Origin: Roseiarcus sp963770035
GTDB taxonomy: Bacteria > Pseudomonadota > Alphaproteobacteria > Rhizobiales > Beijerinckiaceae
NCBI GenBank assembly: GCA_963770035.1
Contig: CAVYON010000053.1
Coordinates: 310,001-374,000, forward strand
Reading direction: 5' to 3'
Length of the DNA stretch: 64,000 nt
A program made the translations under genes and the position numbers. Under the pieces are notes generated by a model. The model did not search any database, was not told where the DNA came from, and saw nothing but the letters and a program-made list of their open reading frames with translations. The stretch's first letter is position 1. Every line of letters starts with the position of its first letter. Below, piece after piece: positions 27,103 to 35,946 of the stretch.

Positions 27103-28095
27103 ATGTATCGAGCGGGCGCTATTCTTATTGCGGGTTTGGCCTTCGCGACCGCGGCGCATGCCGCCGACAAGGTGTCCTTCGGCACCAACTGGCTCGCCGA
27201 GGCCGAGCACGGCGGCTATTATCAGGCCCTGGTCGACGGAACCTACGCCAAATTCGGCCTTGACGTGACCATCGTGCCCGGCGGCCCGCAAGCCAACAAC
27301 GGCCTTATGCTCGCCGCCGGCAAGCTCGATTTCTACATGGGCGGCAACCTGTTGCTCGCCTTCGACGCGGTCGACCAGAACCTGGGGATCGTGGTGGTGG
27401 CGGCGCATTTCCAGAAAGACCCGCAGATGGTCATGTCGCACCCCGGCGTGGGCCTCGACAAGTGGGAGGATCTGCCGAAGGCGACCGCCTTCATCTCCAA
27501 GGAGGGCCTCGCCTCCTTCTATCGCTGGATGGAAACGGCGTACGGCTTCAAGGAGGCGAACGTGAAGCCTTACACCTTCAACCCGGCTCCGTTCATCGCC
27601 GACCCGCAGTCGATCCAGCAGGGCTATGTGACGTCCGAGCCTTACTCGGTCGAGAAGGAGGGTCACTTCAAGCCGAACATCTTCCTCCTCGCCGACCACG
27701 GCTACGACACCTACGCCACGACGATCGAGACCCGGGCCGACGTGATCGAGAAGCATAAGGACGTCGTGCAGCGCTTCGTCGACGCCTCGACCATCGGCTG
27801 GTATCATTATCTCTACGGCGACAACACAAAAGCCAACGATCTGATCAAGAAAGACAACCCGGAAATGACCGACGACCAGATCGCCTTCTCCATCGCGAAG
27901 ATGAAGGAATACGGCCTCGTCGATTCCGGCGACACGCTCAAGCATGGCATCGGGGCTATGAACGACGAGCGCGTCAAGTCCTTCTACGACCAGATGGTGA
28001 AGGCGGGCGTGGTGAAGCCGGGGCTCGACTACAAGAAGGCCTACACGTTGGAATTCGTCAACAAGGGCGTCGGCCTCGACCTCCGGCCCCAGTGA
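27103..28095 (+). CDS. ABC transporter substrate-binding protein (NMT1/THI5-like)
   Basis: 330-residue periplasmic binding protein with signal peptide (residues 1-21, ending AAHA). FGTNWLAEAEHGGYYQALVDG followed by GPQANNGLMLAAGKLDFYMG matches the NMT1/THI5-like family that binds pyrimidine thiamine precursors, sulfonates or related small molecules. ATG 27103 with GGAGAA upstream. First gene of a plus-strand operon running to 33069. Encoded with its ATPase and permease, and with deaminase and oxidoreductase genes, so the ligand is probably a heterocyclic nitrogen compound. Confidence 0.85.
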   Translation: MYRAGAILIAGLAFATAAHAADKVSFGTNWLAEAEHGGYYQALVDGTYAKFGLDVTIVPGGPQANNGLMLAAGKLDFYMGGNLLLAFDAVDQNLGIVVVAAHFQKDPQMVMSHPGVGLDKWEDLPKATAFISKEGLASFYRWMETAYGFKEANVKPYTFNPAPFIADPQSIQQGYVTSEPYSVEKEGHFKPNIFLLADHGYDTYATTIETRADVIEKHKDVVQRFVDASTIGWYHYLYGDNTKANDLIKKDNPEMTDDQIAFSIAKMKEYGLVDSGDTLKHGIGAMNDERVKSFYDQMVKAGVVKPGLDYKKAYTLEFVNKGVGLDLRPQ

Positions 28096-28114
28096 GCGGC
28101 CGAGGGCGAGCGCG

Positions 28115-28957
28115 ATGGCTCCGCCCGGATTGGCGCCCGGCGCGGCCGCCAGCGAGGCGGCCGGCGTGGGCTCGCTGGTCGCCGCGCGGGAGTATCTCGT
28201 CCGTCTCGAGCAGGTCGGCAAGTCGTTCAAGAACGGCGTCGAGGCCCTCAGAAGCGTCGACCTCGAAATCCGGCGCGGCGAGTTCCTGTCGCTGCTCGGG
28301 CCCTCGGGCTGCGGCAAGTCGACCATCCTCCGTCTTCTCGCCGGCCTGACCCAGCCGAGCCTCGGCTACATCAACTGGACCTCGAAGAGCCACGACCTCG
28401 GCTTCGTCTTCCAGGAGCCGACGCTGATGCCGTGGGCGAATGTGTTCGACAATGTCTGGCTGCCGCTGCGGCTCGGCGGCCAGTCGCGCGCGACCGCGCG
28501 GGCGAAGGTCGAGGAGGCGCTGGCGAAGGTCGGGCTTTCCGGCTTCGGCAAGGCCTATCCGCGCGAACTGTCGGGCGGCATGAAGATGCGCGTCTCCGTC
28601 GCCCGCGCCCTTGTCACCCGCCCGGCCCTCCTCCTGATGGACGAGCCGTTCGCCGCGCTCGACGAGATCACCCGCACCAAGCTCAACGACGACCTCGTGG
28701 CGCTCAAGTGCGAACTGGACGCGACCGTCGTCTTCGTCACCCACTCGGTGTTCGAAAGCGTCTATCTCTCCGACCGGATCGTCGTCATGGCGCCGCGGCC
28801 CGGCCGGGTGGTCGCCGAGGTCAACGTGCGGGCGCCGCTGCCGCGCGACGAGGACTACCGTCTCGGATCCGAATACCCGGAACTCTGCCGCGAGACGTCG
28901 CGCGCCCTGCACCGCGCCATGGGCGAATCGTCGGACAAGGAGCGCCGACCCGCATGA
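28115..28957 (+). CDS. ABC transporter ATP-binding protein (SsuB/TauB/ThiZ type)
   Basis: 280-residue ATPase subunit. Walker A GPSGCGKST (62-70), ABC signature LSGGM (152-156), Walker B LLLMDEP (172-178), D-loop ALDE, and H-loop VTHSV. Residues 1-25 are an Ala/Gly-rich extension; translation could start slightly later. Overlaps the permease gene by 4 bases (ATGA). Confidence 0.92.
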   Translation: MAPPGLAPGAAASEAAGVGSLVAAREYLVRLEQVGKSFKNGVEALRSVDLEIRRGEFLSLLGPSGCGKSTILRLLAGLTQPSLGYINWTSKSHDLGFVFQEPTLMPWANVFDNVWLPLRLGGQSRATARAKVEEALAKVGLSGFGKAYPRELSGGMKMRVSVARALVTRPALLLMDEPFAALDEITRTKLNDDLVALKCELDATVVFVTHSVFESVYLSDRIVVMAPRPGRVVAEVNVRAPLPRDEDYRLGSEYPELCRETSRALHRAMGESSDKERRPA

Positions 28958-29739
28958 GCCGCGAGCGGGCGATCCGCCTTGTGCTGCCGACCGCGGCGTT
29001 CGTCTTGGCGATCTTCCTCTGGGAAGCGATCGTGCGCGTCAATCACATCCCGCCGGTCATCCTCCCGGCGCCAAGCCTCATCGCGGCAACGCTGGTCAAG
29101 GACTGGGGGACCCTGTTCGGCTCGCTCCTCGTGACCCTGTCGATCACCTTCGAGGCGCTCATCTCGGCAACCGTAGGCGGCGCCCTGCTGGCGTTGCTGT
29201 TCGCCCAGTGGCGGCCGCTCGAATACACGTTCTTCCCGTTCACGGTGATCCTGCAGGTGACGCCGGTGGTCTCGATCGCGCCGCTCCTGCTGATCTATCT
29301 AAGCTCGGGCACGGCGGTTCTGGTCTGCGCCTTCCTCGTCGCCTTCTTCCCGATCCTCGCCAACACGTCGCTCGGGCTGTCGTCGGTCGATCACAACCTC
29401 CTCGATCTCTTCCAGATGTACCGCGCCTCGTCCTGGCGGCAATTGCTGTGGCTTCGGATCCCGGCGGCCCTGCCCTTTTTCCTCGGCGGCTTGAGGATCG
29501 GCGGCGGCTTGGCGCTGATCGGCGCCATCGTGGCGGAGATCGCCGCGGGCTCGGCCGGACAGGGCGCGGGCCTCGCCTTTCGAATCGTCGAGTTGGGCTA
29601 CCGGCTCAACATCCCGCGCATGTTCGCCGCGCTGGTTCTCATCTCGATCACGGGCGTCGCGATCTTCCTCTTCACCACCACCCTCTCGTACCTCCTGCTG
29701 CGCCGCTGGCACGACAGCGCCCGAGGTCGAGACTTGTGA
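28954..29739 (+). CDS. ABC transporter permease (SsuC/ThiX type)
   Basis: 261-residue inner-membrane permease with about six membrane spans and the EAA-like loop region (FQMYRASSWRQLLWLRIPAALPFFLGGLRI). Start overlaps the ATPase stop; its stop overlaps the GTG start of the deaminase-like gene, so the whole operon is tightly coupled. Confidence 0.92.
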   Translation: MSRERAIRLVLPTAAFVLAIFLWEAIVRVNHIPPVILPAPSLIAATLVKDWGTLFGSLLVTLSITFEALISATVGGALLALLFAQWRPLEYTFFPFTVILQVTPVVSIAPLLLIYLSSGTAVLVCAFLVAFFPILANTSLGLSSVDHNLLDLFQMYRASSWRQLLWLRIPAALPFFLGGLRIGGGLALIGAIVAEIAAGSAGQGAGLAFRIVELGYRLNIPRMFAALVLISITGVAIFLFTTTLSYLLLRRWHDSARGRDL

Positions 29740-31045
29740 TCCCTGCCCTTCCCGTCTCGGACCGTTTTGCGCTGCTTGGCGTGCGCGTGCTCGCGGACCG
29801 CCTGCCCTTCGTCGCCGAGCGCATCGACCGCGACGGCTTTGCCCGGGCTGATCTCCTGATCGACGACGGTTGCTTCGCAGAGGTCCTGCCGGCAGGCGCC
29901 ATGCCGGCCGGCGAAACCCTGTGCGTCAACCTCGCCGGTCGGATCGCCCTGCCGACTTTCGTCGACGCGCACACCCATCTCGACAAGGCGCATATCTGGC
30001 GCCGGGCGCCGAACCCGACCGGCGATTTCATCGGCGCGCTCGATGCGGTCGCCGCCGACCGCGCCGCCAACTGGACCGCGGCCGACGTCGCGTTGCGCAT
30101 GGATTTCTGCCTGCGGACGGCCTTCGGGCACGGGACCTCGGCCATCCGCACCCATATCGACAGCATCGGGCCGCAGACCCGCATCAGCTGGCCCGTTTTC
30201 GCCGAGGCGCGCGAGCGCTGGAAGGGCCGCATCGAGCTTCAGGCCGCGCCGCTGTTCAAGATCGACTTCGCGCTCGACCCCGCGCATATGGCCGACGTCG
30301 AGGCGATGCTCGAGGCGCACGGAACCGGCGTCCTCGGCGCCGTCACCTTCATGGTTCCCGAACTGCGCGAGGGCCTCGCAGTCCTGTTCGCGCTCGCTGA
30401 GCGCAAGGGCTGGGACCTCGACTTCCACGTCGACGAATCCGCCGATCCGGAGGCCCGCTCGCTGCGCGTCATCGCCGAAACGGCGCTCGAGCGCCGCTTC
30501 CCCGGACGCATCCTGGTCGGGCACTGCTGTTCGCTCGCGGTTCAGGACGACGACGAGCGCAAACGCGCGATCGAGGCGTCGGCGCGCGCCGGGCTCAGCG
30601 TCGTGTCGCTGCCGATGTGCAATCTCTTTCTGCAGGATCGCCAGGCCGGCCGAACGCCGCGCTGGCGCGGCGTGACCGCGCTGCACGAGCTCAGCGACGC
30701 GGGCGTCAATGTGATGGTCGCCAGCGACAACGTGCGCGACCCCTTTTACGCCTATGGCGATCTCGACATGCTCGAGGTCTGGCGCGAAGGCGTGCGCATC
30801 CTGCACCTCGACTACCCGTTCGCGCGCTGGGCGGGGGCCGTCCGCGAGGCGCCGGCCCAAGCGATGGGGCTTCGGCTTGGCGGCGTCCGGGCGGGCGCGC
30901 CGGCGGATCTGATTCTGACCGACGCGCGCGACTTCACCCAGCTCTTCTCCCGGCCCAACGCCGACCGCATCGTCCTGCGCGACGGCCGCCGCGCGCCCCC
31001 TCCCCCGACTACGCCGAACTCGCTGACCTGGGGACCTTTCCGTGA
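29736..31045 (+). CDS. Cytosine deaminase-like amidohydrolase (CodA/creatinine deaminase family), one frame break
   Basis: About 435-residue amidohydrolase. Metal and catalytic residues: HTHLDKAH (H79, H81), FHVDES (H231), VGHCCS (H263) and ASDNVRD (D331), the pattern of cytosine deaminase CodA, a family that also includes creatinine deaminase. GTG 29736 overlaps the permease stop. The frame breaks in C-runs at 30996-31000/31002-31006: deleting one C restores PDYAELADLGTFP and a stop at 31045 that overlaps the next start (GTGA), whereas the uncorrected frame runs 160 bases into the next gene. Probably the ring-opening or deamination step of the pathway. Confidence 0.85.
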
Positions 31046-32472
31046 ACAAGATCTACGATATCGACGCCTTCCGCGCCCTGATCGGCCCGATCAAATGCGA
31101 GGACAATCCGGTCCTGGTGAAGCAGAAGAGCCGCGACTTCTACTGGTATTCGCCGGTGCTGAAGCGCGAGCTCGAGACGGTGACGGCCGATCTCGTCGTC
31201 ACGCCTAAGACCGAGGCGGAGGTTGTCACGGTTCTGGCTGCCGCCCACAAGCTCGGCGTTCCAGTGACCGCGCGGGGCGCCGGAACGGGCAACTACGGAC
31301 AGGCCATGCCGCTCACCGGCGGCGTGCTTCTCAACCTGATCGAATTGAACAGGATCCACGCCATCGCGCCGGGCCGTGTGGTGGCGGAGCCAGGCGCGCT
31401 GCTCATCGACATCGACAAGGCAGCGGCGGCTTCCGGCCAGGAGTTACGCATGTTTCCCTCGACCCGGGCGACCGCTTCGATCGGCGGATTCATCGCCGGC
31501 GGCTCGGGCGGCGTTGGCTCGATCACCTGGGGCGGCCTGAGGGATTTCGGCAACGTCCTGCGCCTGCGCGTCCTGACGATGGAAGCCGAGCCGCGCGCGC
31601 TGGAACTCACGGGCGCCGATCTCCACAAGGCGGTCCACGCCTACGGCACCAACGGCGTCATCACCGAGGTCGAAATGCCGCTGACGGCCGCCTATGACTG
31701 GGTCGACGTCATCGTCGGCTTCGATTCGTTCGACGCAGCGGCGGCTTACGCCTACGCGCTCGGCGAGCAGGATGGCATTCTGAAGAAGCTCCTGACCGTG
31801 GTCGCAGCGCCGGCGCCGAACCGCTACTTCCTGCGTCACCGCACGATCATTCCCGACGGCAAGAGCGTCGTGCTGGTCATGGTCGCGCCGCACGCGCTGG
31901 ACGCGCTCGAAGCCTTCACCCGCCCGGTCAAGGGCTTGGAGATCCTGTACGTTTCGAGCCTTGCTGACGAGGCGACGCGCGCCGGGCTGCCGCCAAACTA
32001 CGAGCTCGCCTGGAACCACACCACCCTGCGCGCCCTGAGGGTCGACCCGGAGATCACCTATCTGCAGATCCGCTACCCCGAGGATCAGGGACTGTCTCTG
32101 ATCAGCCGCATTCACCAGCGCTTCCGCGACGAGGTGATCGGCCATCTCGAGCTTATCCGCTTCAACGGGCGATTGGGCTTTGCCGGCCTGCCATTGGTCC
32201 GGTTCTCGACGGAGGAGCGGCTCCAGGCGATCATGGACGAGCATGAAGCGATGGGCGCAATGGTGTTCAATCCGCACCGCTACACGCTCGAGGAAGGCGG
32301 CATGAAGCAGACCGACGCCACCCAGCTCGCCTTCAAGCGCGAGACCGATCCGCAGGGACTGCTCAATCCCGGCAAGATGATCGCCTGGGAGGACCCGAAC
32401 TTCGACTATTCGGCAGGCCGGAATTTCCTGTTCCCGGGGCTGGAAGCGCGGGCAAGGGCGGCGCAGGCCTGA
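31042..32472 (+). CDS. FAD-binding oxidase/dehydrogenase (GlcD/VAO family)
   Basis: 476-residue flavoenzyme. PCMH-type FAD-binding domain at about 45-220 with VTPKTEAEVVTVL, VTARGAGTGNYGQAMPLTGG and the SIGGFIAGGSGGVGS loop; the C-terminal FAD-oxidase domain ends LNPGKMIAW. Family members oxidise 2-hydroxyacids (GlcD, D-lactate dehydrogenase) or other alcohols/amines. GTG 31042 overlaps the deaminase stop. In this operon it could oxidise a product of ring hydrolysis; the true substrate is not evident. Confidence 0.88.
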   Translation: MNKIYDIDAFRALIGPIKCEDNPVLVKQKSRDFYWYSPVLKRELETVTADLVVTPKTEAEVVTVLAAAHKLGVPVTARGAGTGNYGQAMPLTGGVLLNLIELNRIHAIAPGRVVAEPGALLIDIDKAAAASGQELRMFPSTRATASIGGFIAGGSGGVGSITWGGLRDFGNVLRLRVLTMEAEPRALELTGADLHKAVHAYGTNGVITEVEMPLTAAYDWVDVIVGFDSFDAAAAYAYALGEQDGILKKLLTVVAAPAPNRYFLRHRTIIPDGKSVVLVMVAPHALDALEAFTRPVKGLEILYVSSLADEATRAGLPPNYELAWNHTTLRALRVDPEITYLQIRYPEDQGLSLISRIHQRFRDEVIGHLELIRFNGRLGFAGLPLVRFSTEERLQAIMDEHEAMGAMVFNPHRYTLEEGGMKQTDATQLAFKRETDPQGLLNPGKMIAWEDPNFDYSAGRNFLFPGLEARARAAQA

Positions 32473-32484
32473 GCGAGGGGTCCC

Positions 32485-33069
32485 ATGCGCATCCTGGTCC
32501 TCTTCGCTCACCCGGTCGAGACCAGCTTCGCCGCGGCGCTGCACGGGCAGGTGGTGCGCTCGCTCAGGAGCCGGGGGCACGAGGTGGATGACTGCGATTT
32601 GAACGCGGAGAAGTTCGACCCGGTCATGAGCCGCCAGGAGCGGATCGACTACCATGACATCCCGGTCAACCGGCGCAACGTCGGGCCCTATGTTGACCGT
32701 CTGCTCGCCGCCGAGGCGCTCGTTTTCTCCTTTCCGGTCTGGAACATGGGCTTCCCGGCGATCCTCAAGGGCTTCGTCGACAAGGTGTTCCTGCCGGGGG
32801 TGAGCTTCACCCTGAAGGAGAACGGCGACTACGTGCCCGCGCTCCACAATATCAAGCGGCTCGGCGTCGTCTGCACCTACGGCGGCAGCCGCCTGCTCAC
32901 CTTCATGATGGGCGACCCGCCGAGGCGCTTCCTGACCCGGTCGATGCGCGGGATCTGCGCCCCCGGCGCGGGCTGCGACTATCTCGCCCTTTACGACATG
33001 GATCACAGCAAACCGGAGCGCCGGAAGGCATTTCTGGCGAAGGTCGAAGCGAACTTTTCGACCTGGTGA
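32485..33069 (+). CDS. NAD(P)H dehydrogenase (quinone)-like flavodoxin-fold reductase
   Basis: 194-residue protein of the NQO/KefF/MdaB family: ILVLFAHPVETSFAAALH (FMN/FAD phosphate loop) and VFSFPVWNMGFPAILKGFVDKVF. Reduces quinones or supplies reduced flavin using NAD(P)H. It lies 12 bp after the FAD oxidase and is the last gene of the operon; a natural role is electron transfer for an oxidative step. Followed by an interspersed inverted repeat at 33129-33210. Confidence 0.88.
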   Translation: MRILVLFAHPVETSFAAALHGQVVRSLRSRGHEVDDCDLNAEKFDPVMSRQERIDYHDIPVNRRNVGPYVDRLLAAEALVFSFPVWNMGFPAILKGFVDKVFLPGVSFTLKENGDYVPALHNIKRLGVVCTYGGSRLLTFMMGDPPRRFLTRSMRGICAPGAGCDYLALYDMDHSKPERRKAFLAKVEANFSTW

Positions 33070-33128
33070 GCCCCGTTCCCCTCAGCAGCGGAGATTCTTA
33101 GGCTGGCCAACGGAACAAGCGAGACAAA

Positions 33129-33210
33129 TTCACCACAAAGAACACGAAGAACCACCAATGCGCAAAAAGAGCCCTGTCGTTCTTTGTGTCCTTCGCGCCC
33201 TTTGGGGTGA
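33129..33210. repeat. Interspersed long inverted repeat (CACGAAG type), copy 1
   Basis: Begins TTCACCACAAAGAACACGAAG and ends, as an imperfect inverted copy, TTCTTTGTGTCCTTCGCG then GGGGTGA. A better-conserved copy lies at 63309-63373. This CACGAAG...CTTCGTG palindrome is a known dispersed intergenic element in many bacteria. It could fold into an 80-nt hairpin in the transcript and act as a terminator for the import operon. Confidence 0.65.
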
Positions 33211-33260
33211 GAGTCGAACGCTAACGAGGTCCATTCGTTGGGCTGGCTAAAGGATTCTGC

Positions 33261-33854
33261 TTAGGCGCGCTCGAGGAACTTCATCACCCGCGCCCGATGC
33301 TCGTAGACACTGGGCCCGGGGGCGAGCGACGTCGTGAAGGCTGGCGTCGTCGCGAGTCCGTTCCGATCGACGTGCATCGCGACGAGGAAACGGACGGGCC
33401 TCGTTTTCTTGATGGTCCACTGCAATCCGCCGCCGCCCATGGGGTACTGCTGAGAGGGCGCCATCGCAGGATCGTGCCCGGTCTCGGGGAGCGCCTTGGC
33501 GATCCGCTCAGGGCCGGTGATCCTGGCCGAGCGCAGCGCGAGTTCCTGCAGCGCCCGGTAGCCGGCGGGTCCGCGTTCGGCAAGAATCTGGTCGTGCATG
33601 CGAAGGCGCGCGGCATCCTGAGCCTGCGTCGCCGCGGGAAGGCCGAGCCGTCCGCCCGAGCGCAGGGTCGTGCCTTCGAACTCGAAATCGTCGGGCGTGA
33701 GTTGCTGAACGAGCAGAAGCAGCCAATAGCCGGCGCTGAGACGTCCCGCGCCGTAGCCGAGGTTCTTTTCGACGTCCGCGGGCGGTCTCGGACCGATCCA
33801 GTTCAACGTCGTGACGTTGCCGGTGAAGGTGCTGGTGTCTCCAACTTTCAACAT
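33261..33854 (-). CDS. Hypothetical protein
   Basis: 197-residue cytosolic protein (MLKVGDTSTFTGNVTTLNWIG at the start; GYWLLLLVQQLTPDDFEFEGTT in the middle; QWTIKKTRPVRFLVAMHVD near the end). No recognised domain; beta-rich with an internal amphipathic helix region (AARLRMHDQILAERGPAGY). ATG 33854 is preceded by GGGGGA, whereas the 78 bases further upstream in the same frame lack a ribosome site. Gene context uninformative. Confidence 0.55.
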   Translation of the reverse strand: MLKVGDTSTFTGNVTTLNWIGPRPPADVEKNLGYGAGRLSAGYWLLLLVQQLTPDDFEFEGTTLRSGGRLGLPAATQAQDAARLRMHDQILAERGPAGYRALQELALRSARITGPERIAKALPETGHDPAMAPSQQYPMGGGGLQWTIKKTRPVRFLVAMHVDRNGLATTPAFTTSLAPGPSVYEHRARVMKFLERA

Positions 33855-34039
33855 GGCGCATCCCCCGGCCCTCTGCGAGCCAGGCACCCGGCCAAGCCGC
33901 ACGCCCGAACGCGTCGACACGCCCGACCGCATAGCTTCAGCCCAGCGCCCGCGCAGTGCGCGCCGTCACAGCCCGCACCGCCACGGAAGCAGATTATCTG
34001 CAGCGATGAAGCCTTAATACATGGGGAATGGACACGGAC

Positions 34040-34306
34040 ATGGCATATGCACAGCGTTCCCGGAGCCTTCGGCTCGGCGTCGATCGGGAGGCGAACGCGC
34101 TGATCGCCAATCTTGGCGTCGAGGCGTATTCAGCGGCCTGCCTGCGCGCCCAAGAGGCGAGCAGCGAGGAAATGGCTCAGGACTGGAGCGACGTCGCCGA
34201 CGTCGTCGCGCGGAAGACGAGGAGGCGGGGGAGTTTCATGATGGCCGCGATGTCTCGCGGCGCCGCGCTCTCGGCGCAAGCCGGTCCGGTGTGGCCCTTC
34301 ACCTAG
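34040..34306 (+). CDS. Small hypothetical protein
   Basis: 88 residues (MAYAQRSRSLRLG...). The segment EANALIANLGVEAYSAA...RAQEASSEEMAQDWSDVA resembles short helical proteins common in Hyphomicrobiales. ATG 34040 with GGGGA upstream; an in-frame ATG at 34028 overlaps that ribosome site and is less likely. No function can be assigned. Confidence 0.5.
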   Translation: MAYAQRSRSLRLGVDREANALIANLGVEAYSAACLRAQEASSEEMAQDWSDVADVVARKTRRRGSFMMAAMSRGAALSAQAGPVWPFT

Positions 34307-34349
34307 CCGGCGTCACGGCCGCGCCGCCGACCGCGCGGTCGGGGCCGTC

Positions 34350-35186
34350 TCACGGGCGCCGGAAGGCGATGCGTAGCAGTTGGATGGCGCCGTTCTCGAA
34401 GCCGGACGCCGCTTCGTCCAGATAGTGCAGATAGTCGGCGACCTTTTCAGGACCCACGAGTCGCTCCGCGCGCGCTTGCGCAGCGAAGAGACGCTTCTCC
34501 CATTCGCGCAGAGTGCGGGCGTAGTGCAGGCGGTGGTTGACGAGCGTCTCGACCTCGAATCCGCGCGACGCGGCTTCCAGCACCTCATGCGCCATCGGCA
34601 GCTCGCTTTCGCGCCAGATTTTCGCGCGCATGAACGGCGTGAGCTTGCGGATCCGGCCGTAGGCGATCGTCTGCAGCGACAGCGCCCCGCCGCGAACGAG
34701 CCGCCGTCGACAGAAGTCGAAGAATTGGGCGTAGACCGTCAGCCGCTCCTCTGGCGAATGATCAAAGCGGCCGAAATGCTCGAAGGCCCCGATCGAGATG
34801 ATTCCGTCGAACGGCTTCGGATCGTTGTAGTCCTGCCAGTTCGTGATCTCCATCCGGGCTCGCGGGTGCGCTGGCCCTTGGTCGAAGAGTTCCTTCTGCG
34901 CCGCGCTCAGCGTCAGGCCGACCACCTCGCCGACCTTCCGCTCGGCGACCAGATAGCGCAGCAACGCCCCCCAACCACAGCCAATGTCGAGAATCCGCAG
35001 GCCCGGATGCGCTCCGGCCGCGTCGGCGTGAAAGCGCAGCTTCTCAACCTGCGCCTCTTCGAGCGACTGGGCGTCCGACGCCCACAGGGCCGCCGAATAG
35101 ATCATTCGTTGATCGAGCCAGAGAGCGTAAAAGTCGTTGCCGGAGTCGTAATGGTGCTGAATCTCGGCCATCGATGTCGTTTGCAT
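34350..35186 (-). CDS. Cyclopropane-fatty-acyl-phospholipid synthase-like methyltransferase
   Basis: 278-residue SAM-dependent methyltransferase of the CFA/mycolic-acid synthase family. HHYDSGNDFYALWLD and MIYSAALW at the N-terminus, SAM-binding LDIGCGWGAL (66-75), and GAFEHFG (E136, H137), which corresponds to the bicarbonate-binding part of CFA synthase. It lacks the N-terminal lipid-interacting domain of E. coli Cfa, so it is a short form; substrate may be a membrane lipid or another small molecule. Single gene. Confidence 0.85.
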   Translation of the reverse strand: MQTTSMAEIQHHYDSGNDFYALWLDQRMIYSAALWASDAQSLEEAQVEKLRFHADAAGAHPGLRILDIGCGWGALLRYLVAERKVGEVVGLTLSAAQKELFDQGPAHPRARMEITNWQDYNDPKPFDGIISIGAFEHFGRFDHSPEERLTVYAQFFDFCRRRLVRGGALSLQTIAYGRIRKLTPFMRAKIWRESELPMAHEVLEAASRGFEVETLVNHRLHYARTLREWEKRLFAAQARAERLVGPEKVADYLHYLDEAASGFENGAIQLLRIAFRRP

Positions 35187-35516
35187 GGGTCACGCCTCGC
35201 AGGGTTGCTTGCCTGTCTTCGCCCGCGCGCGGGCGCCGTACTCTTATGCTTGTCGACAAAGCGCCGGAGGACGCAGAAACCCTCGTCAAACTGATCCGGC
35301 GCTGACTAGAACTCCTCAAAAAAGCGTTCGGCGGCGACGAAGGGGTCCCACATCGTCGAACTGCATTGGGGGATAATGGCAACATTTGGCCCCGTCGCTC
35401 AAGTCCTTTGAGTCTGGGGCGAAGGGACGCCGGGAGCCTGCGCTCGACCTCGAGTCCGATCCCACTCGGGCGACAGTTCGGTCCGCCCCAGCTTTCGCAA
35501 GCCGGCGGTCAGCGCC
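35187..35516. other. Spacer between methyltransferase and clpS
   Basis: 330 bp containing the promoter region of the methyltransferase gene (minus strand) and the downstream side of clpS. No gene or clear structure seen. Confidence 0.4.
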
Positions 35517-35822
35517 TCACTCCTCGGGCTCGGTGTCGAACCGGAGCGGATAGCCCCGCATGGCGCCGGCCTCGGTGCCGCGCGCGGCCTTGGTCTCGGC
35601 GATGTCCTTGGCGAACACCCCGACGACGCAAAGGCCCTTCTTGTGCGCGGTCAGCATCACGGCCAGCGCCTGCGACTCGTTCATGCGGAAGACCGCCTTC
35701 AGCACCTCGACCACGAAGTCCCGCGGCGTATAGTCGTCGTTGAACAGCAGCACCTTATGCAGGCGCGGCTGGTCGACCTTCGTTTGCGTCTTGGTCCGGA
35801 CCTTGGTGGCGGACTTGCTCAT
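35517..35822 (-). CDS. clpS: ATP-dependent Clp protease adaptor ClpS (ClpS2-like)
   Basis: 101-residue adaptor that delivers N-degron substrates to ClpAP. The degron-pocket segment LLFNDDYTPRDFVVEVLKAVF, then TAHKKGLCVVGVFAKDIAETK. The NDDYTPRDF and CVVGVF forms resemble the second alphaproteobacterial paralogue ClpS2 rather than ClpS1. ATG 35822; a longer frame to 35978 has no support. It is not next to clpA here. Divergent from the Rieske oxygenase gene. Confidence 0.9.
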   Translation of the reverse strand: MSKSATKVRTKTQTKVDQPRLHKVLLFNDDYTPRDFVVEVLKAVFRMNESQALAVMLTAHKKGLCVVGVFAKDIAETKAARGTEAGAMRGYPLRFDTEPEE

Positions 35823-35946
35823 CGTGGCCCCCGGAGGCAGGCTGGATGCGTCGCGCCCATCCTCGCATGCGGCGCGCCGCTGTTTCAAGCGCCGGCAAGA
35901 CCCTTGCAAAGCCGTGCGCTTCCCGTCGATCCGAGAAAGGCCGCCG

